In this document: piece by piece, positions 59,984 to 64,000 of the stretch | How positions within the stretch are numbered: position 1 is the first letter of the stretch | Layout of the letters: each line of letters opens with the position of its first letter | NCBI RefSeq assembly: GCF_000717335.1 | Contig: NZ_JNYZ01000009.1 | Span: 1 to 64,000, forward strand | Reading direction: 5' to 3' | Origin: Amycolatopsis jejuensis | GTDB taxonomy: Bacteria; Actinomycetota; Actinomycetes; Mycobacteriales; Pseudonocardiaceae | DNA length: 64,000 nt | Program-made: the position numbers and the translations under genes | The notes under the pieces: model-generated | The model's input: the letters and a program-made list of their open reading frames with translations, nothing else | The model's database searches: none | Told to the model about the DNA's origin: nothing

Positions 59984-62900
59984 ATGGTCTCGGCCGGGAA
60001 ACGTCTGCTCGTGGTACTCGGCCTGATGGTCAGTCTGCTGCCCCCGATTGCGCATGCGGACAACGTCAAGGCATTCACGCAAAATGCGCACGAAGAGGTG
60101 TACGGCGATTTCCGCTATGCGGGTAATAGCGTCGTCCGGTGCGCGGAGGCGGAATGCAGCGGACCCGGGTCTGAGCTGCGATGGTCCGATGTGGACTCGG
60201 ATGCCGGTACGTTCGATTCCTCGCGCGCCCAGGTCACCGTGCCGCCGGGCGCGAAAGTCTCGTACGCCCGGTTGAGCTGGGGCGGCTCGACCTTGCCGGA
60301 CTGCTCACGACCGGCTGGCTCACCCTCCCAGCAGGTGCGGTTTTCCGTCGGCTCCTCCTCGGTTGACGTTGCGCCTGCTTCCTTCGCGGCAGACGCGGAT
60401 TTCTACTCGGCTGGCGCTGATGTCACGTCCGCCTTCGCGGGGGTCGCGACGGGCCGTCCGATGGATCTGACGGCCGCGAACGTCTGGACAGCGGTCGGCC
60501 GCGGGTGTACAGGCGGCTGGTCGGTTGCTTTGATCTACGCCTATCCGCAACGGAATCCGCAGTATGCCCCGGAAAAACGCGCGGTTTACGTGTTTGACGG
60601 ACCTGGTTCCTTGGCAACCATCTCCGGTTTCCGCGCGGCGTCCCCGAAAGCCCGAGTGGGTGTCACCCGATACGGCTGGGGCTCGGATGCTTTCCTTCTC
60701 GACGACCATTCCGTTCCCGGCCGCGCGGCGCCGCTGGGCGTCAGTGCGTCGACGTTCGAGGCGGTACCCGCTGGTTCTCGACTGGCCTTTCCCGGTGCGG
60801 TCGCCCGGAATGTGGCCTTCTCGGTACCGGTGCAAGACCTGCAGGTGACCACAACTGCCGACCCACACCGCGTCCATCCGGGCGACCAGGTCACCTTCAC
60901 TGTGCGGGTGACAAACCCCACTGAGGCTGACTTGTCCGATGTGGACGTTGCCGATCAGCAATTTCCCCAGTGCGGCAAGAAGATCGGCACTTTGGCGGGT
61001 GGTGCAACATCGACTTATTCGTGTGCTGCCGCAGCTCCGGACAAGGCTTTCACGCAGACGGTGACTGTCACCGGGCATTCGTCCGGCGGCAAGCTTGCGG
61101 CATCGGCGAGTAGCCGGGTGGACGTCCTCCACCCGGCAGTAGCGGTGCGCCAGGAGGCGGACAAACGCGCCTACCGCACCGGCGACCAGGCAACGTTCAC
61201 CCTCACGACCACCAACACCGGCGACGTCCCACTACACGACGTGACGGTGTCGGATGAAGCAGTCCCCGCGTGCGCCCGCACGATCGGGACTCTCGCACCG
61301 GGCCAGTCCGTGGTGGGGACGTGTACGGCGAAGGTTCCGCTACCGGGGGGAGGTTCTGCTCCGGCGACGTCGGGTGCACCGGATCGCGGGGCTACTGACG
61401 GAGTGGCTTCTCCGTCGGTGTTTGGGAGTGGCGCAGGCTCTTCCCCGTCGGTGAGCGAGTCTCCTGGCCAGGGCACGGCTTCTGCGTCGCCTGGGCGAAG
61501 TGCTGGTGATCGCAGCCCTTCGCCAGGGGTGCCCGCGAGTGGGTCGGCCGATGCTTCCCCTCCGTCGCCGCCGACCACAGCGGTTGACGGCAGCGATTCA
61601 TCTCGTGCGCCTGCGAGTGCGGCGGTTGGCCGCAGTGCCGTTTCTTCCGCAGATCCCGCGAGTGCGGCGTTTGGCGGTAGTGCCGTTTCTCCTCCTGTGC
61701 CTGCGAGTGCTGCGCTTGACCGCAGCGCCGTTTCTTCCCCAGCGTCCGCGAGCACCCCTGCCAATCCCAGCACCGTTGTGTCCGCGAAGCCTGCCCCCTA
61801 CGCGCTTGCCGGGGCGGGAGCGACCGTGCGTGGGACCGATCCTCTCGGCAAGGTCGTCTCCGCGACTGCCGACGTGAAGGTCCCCCTCATCGCGCCCGCC
61901 TTGTCGGTCACGAAGACCGCCGCGCCGCCGGTTGTGCATGGCGGGGACCAGGTCACCTGGAATGTCACCGTGCGTAATACCGGGGACAGCCCCCTCGAAG
62001 CGGTCACCGTCACCGACGACGCGACACCTGCCTGTTCCCGCGCGTTCGGCGTGCTCGCGCCCGGAGCCGAGCACACCCACTCGTGCACCGCGAATCCCTC
62101 CCTCACCACCACGGACACCGTCACCGCGACCGGCACCGACCTTTCCGGCCAGCCGGTCACCGCCAAGTCCTCGGCCACCGTCACGGTGATCCACCCGGCC
62201 CTCGCCGTCACCGCGAAGGCCAATCCTGCGGTCGTGCGCGAGGGGGACCGAGTCACCTTCATTGTCACGGTGCGTAACGCTGGCGACGTGCCGCTCGACG
62301 ACGTCGCGGTAGCTGACGACACCGTTCCCGGCTGCGTTCGCAAGTTCGGCACCTTGGCGCCGAACGACGTCCAGACCTATCAATGCGAACAGTTAGCGCC
62401 GCCGGATGACGTCACTAATACCGTGGTCGCGACTGGCAAGGATCAACTCGGTCGGGCACAGCGCGTGACGGCCGACGCCCGGGTCGACGTGGTTCATCCG
62501 GCGCTCGCGGTCACCGCCGTTGCCGCACCCGCGCAGGTGCGTGAAGGGGATCAGGTGACGTTCACGGTCACTGTGCGCAACAGTGGTGATGCCGAAATCC
62601 ATGACGTCGCTGTGGCGGACGACCTGGTGCCGGGGTGCGCGCGGAACCTGGGAACCATTGCGGTACAAGGGAAACAGGAATTCACTTGTACGACGGTGGC
62701 GGGGAAGAATGGGTTCGCGAGCAACATTGCAGTGAAGGGCACCGACCCGACTGGGCGGTCAGTCGCGGCGAACGCGAGTGCGGCGTTCACCGTGCAGCAT
62801 CCAGCGGTGAGTCTGACGGCGACAGTCCAAGGTGGACCGTTCCGTGAGCGCGACAGCGTGCCAGTAAAGGTGGTCGTGGCGAACACGGGCGACGTTCCGC

Positions 62901-64000
62901 TTTCCGGACTGGCGGTGACGAGCATCGCTCGCGCGGAAGGCTGTGCGCAGCAACATGATTCGCTCGTACCTGGTACAAAGTGGACGTTCGACTGCACGAC
63001 GACCGCGCCAGGTGACGACGTGACCCAGGCTCTGCAGGTCAGCGCCAAACCGCCGGTCGGGCCGCCGGTGGGTGCGGCGGCTGAGGCGGCGATCGATGTC
63101 ATCCATCCGGCGGTCACGATCACGCAGAGTGCGGTGCCGACGGTTGTGAGACCCGGCGAGCCTGCGACGTTCACGATGACCGTGACCAACGTCGGAGACG
63201 TCGAGCTCCACGACACAGCGATCGCCGACCCATTGGTACCAGAATGCGCGAAACGGCTAGGAACCGTTGCCCCGCAAGCAAAACAGACCTACACCTGCAC
63301 GCACCCGGCGGCCGATGACGTCACCAGCAAGGCGACAGTGACCGCTACCGATCCGTCCGGTCGGCCGGTCACGGCGGCGTCCAGTGCACAGGTCGACGTG
63401 ATCCATCCGGCCGTGGCGATCACTCAGACCGTCGCGCCCGCTCAGGTGCGCGAAGGGGACCAAGTCACCTTTACCGTCACGGTGCGCAACAGTGGAGACG
63501 TTCCGCTCACCAAGGCGTCCATTGTGGACGAACGAACGGCTGCCTGTGCGCGCGACTTCCCTGCTTTGGCGGTCGGTGCGGAGCAGAAATACAGCTGTAC
63601 CGCGCAGGCTGGCCACGACGGCTACACCAACACCGTCAAGGTCAGCGCGACAGACCCACTCGGGGGGCCGGTGACGGCGTCCGCTGACGCCGCGTACACG
63701 GTGGTCCATCCGGGGCTGGCGTTGACGAAGACCGTGCACGGTGGTCCCTTTCGCGCCGGTGACCCGGTCACGTTCACCCTCACGGTCACCAACACCGGCG
63801 ATGTTCCGGTGACCGCCGTGAAGGTGACGGACGACGGATCGTGCGCGAAGACGTTCGACACCCTCGCGCCAAGCGGGAAGGAAACCTACGACTGCACCGT
63901 GCCCGCTCCCGCCGACGATGCGGTCAGCACTGCGCGCGTCACCGCCACGCCACCGGCTGGGCCGCAGCTGACGGCGTCCGCCGAGGCGAAGATCGACGTG
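59984..64000 (+). CDS. Large secreted DUF11/CARDB-repeat protein, incomplete at window end
   Basis: 1339 codons are present and the frame is open at the last base. A Sec signal peptide (MVSAGKRLLVVLGLMVSLLPPIAHA, cleavage about 25) precedes a unique domain (about 26-285) and nine Ig-like repeats of about 100 residues starting near 60838, 61139, 61900, 62200, 62503, 62806, 63112, 63411 and 63715. Each has the pattern REGDQVTFTVTVRNSGDVPL...VADD..PGC...LA. Cys pairs in each repeat probably form disulfides. The second repeat is split by a Ser/Pro/Ala linker of about 150 residues (61345-61800). It is a surface or adhesin-like protein; sorting signal and length lie outside the window. An in-frame GTG at 59954 is a less likely start. 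Confidence 0.9.
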   Translation, partial: MVSAGKRLLVVLGLMVSLLPPIAHADNVKAFTQNAHEEVYGDFRYAGNSVVRCAEAECSGPGSELRWSDVDSDAGTFDSSRAQVTVPPGAKVSYARLSWGGSTLPDCSRPAGSPSQQVRFSVGSSSVDVAPASFAADADFYSAGADVTSAFAGVATGRPMDLTAANVWTAVGRGCTGGWSVALIYAYPQRNPQYAPEKRAVYVFDGPGSLATISGFRAASPKARVGVTRYGWGSDAFLLDDHSVPGRAAPLGVSASTFEAVPAGSRLAFPGAVARNVAFSVPVQDLQVTTTADPHRVHPGDQVTFTVRVTNPTEADLSDVDVADQQFPQCGKKIGTLAGGATSTYSCAAAAPDKAFTQTVTVTGHSSGGKLAASASSRVDVLHPAVAVRQEADKRAYRTGDQATFTLTTTNTGDVPLHDVTVSDEAVPACARTIGTLAPGQSVVGTCTAKVPLPGGGSAPATSGAPDRGATDGVASPSVFGSGAGSSPSVSESPGQGTASASPGRSAGDRSPSPGVPASGSADASPPSPPTTAVDGSDSSRAPASAAVGRSAVSSADPASAAFGGSAVSPPVPASAALDRSAVSSPASASTPANPSTVVSAKPAPYALAGAGATVRGTDPLGKVVSATADVKVPLIAPALSVTKTAAPPVVHGGDQVTWNVTVRNTGDSPLEAVTVTDDATPACSRAFGVLAPGAEHTHSCTANPSLTTTDTVTATGTDLSGQPVTAKSSATVTVIHPALAVTAKANPAVVREGDRVTFIVTVRNAGDVPLDDVAVADDTVPGCVRKFGTLAPNDVQTYQCEQLAPPDDVTNTVVATGKDQLGRAQRVTADARVDVVHPALAVTAVAAPAQVREGDQVTFTVTVRNSGDAEIHDVAVADDLVPGCARNLGTIAVQGKQEFTCTTVAGKNGFASNIAVKGTDPTGRSVAANASAAFTVQHPAVSLTATVQGGPFRERDSVPVKVVVANTGDVPLSGLAVTSIARAEGCAQQHDSLVPGTKWTFDCTTTAPGDDVTQALQVSAKPPVGPPVGAAAEAAIDVIHPAVTITQSAVPTVVRPGEPATFTMTVTNVGDVELHDTAIADPLVPECAKRLGTVAPQAKQTYTCTHPAADDVTSKATVTATDPSGRPVTAASSAQVDVIHPAVAITQTVAPAQVREGDQVTFTVTVRNSGDVPLTKASIVDERTAACARDFPALAVGAEQKYSCTAQAGHDGYTNTVKVSATDPLGGPVTASADAAYTVVHPGLALTKTVHGGPFRAGDPVTFTLTVTNTGDVPVTAVKVTDDGSCAKTFDTLAPSGKETYDCTVPAPADDAVSTARVTATPPAGPQLTASAEAKIDV
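61610..61744 (+). repeat. Three 45-bp repeats in the linker of the DUF11 protein
   Basis: Three direct 45-bp units start at 61610, 61655 and 61700 and encode PASAAVGRSAVSSAD, PASAAFGGSAVSPPV and PASAALDRSAVSSPA. They sit in the low-complexity linker that splits the second Ig-like repeat. Confidence 0.9.

Noticed and set aside
61598..63861. Several minus-strand frames opposite the DUF11 protein
   Set aside because: They mirror the 100-residue period of the sense repeats, so they are shadows of one continuous plus-strand frame.

Overview
The window is high-GC actinobacterial chromosome. Best guess is Amycolatopsis or a close relative in the Pseudonocardiaceae. The reasons are GTG/TTG starts, mycobacterial-type lipid genes (fadA2, fabG4, htdX, fadE5), DUF3558 lipoproteins with EspG/PPE-like ESX accessory genes, and short palindromic repeats that I associate with Amycolatopsis from memory. 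No phage, integrase, transposase, rRNA or CRISPR array is visible. One tRNA gene (Gly, anticodon CCC) is present.

Layout. 0.1-5.7 kb: a lipid module of fadA2 divergent from fabG4-htdX, a TetR regulator and two tandem SCP2-domain genes. A palindrome with arms YTACY/RGTAR and a 4-bp spacer lies upstream of fadA2/fabG4, of tetR/SCP2 and, twice, of fadE5 46 kb away (50.8 kb), which suggests one scattered regulon. 5.7-15.1 kb: a defence island, a complete four-gene Wadjet (jetABCD) operon divergent from an SRA-HNH modification-dependent restriction endonuclease. 15.1-19.9 kb: fxsA and a P-loop kinase, then a TetR / ABC exporter / membrane-protein operon under a 22-bp palindrome. 19.9-25.3 kb: a three-gene 2-oxoacid dehydrogenase operon (E1alpha-E1beta-E2) and an M20 peptidase. 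25.3-31.7 kb: the conserved but poorly understood trio of circularly permuted ATP-grasp, alpha-E protein and transglutaminase-like protein, followed by a polar amino-acid ABC transporter.

31.7-36.4 kb: an ESX-accessory cluster (EspG-like, two DUF3558 lipoproteins, a WXG/PPE-like protein and a small helical protein) without a secretion core; its promoter/leader occurs twice. 36.6-40.6 kb: a beta-solenoid membrane protein, an SRPBCC protein, a roughly 600-bp array of about 16 small degenerate palindromes, and a SUKH-like gene. 40.8-47.9 kb: thioredoxin/NHL protein, orphan GroES, VanW, MmcQ/YjbR, a secreted 5'-nucleotidase, VanZ and two small membrane proteins. 48-50.7 kb: a decayed methyltransferase remnant, mug, a zinc-ribbon protein and an atypical LuxR-type regulator. 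50.8-56 kb: fadE5, GlsB, GNAT, F420-type oxidoreductase, several hypothetical genes and one frameshifted gene. 56.2-59.9 kb: tRNA-Gly, an MpaB-type oxygenase, dcd, and an FAD monooxygenase divergent from a MarR regulator. 60-64 kb: a giant secreted DUF11-repeat protein that runs off the window.

Gene starts were moved downstream of the longest reading frame wherever a ribosome-binding site, start/stop overlap or family N-terminus supported it. All functions come from recognising motifs and families by eye; no database search was run.
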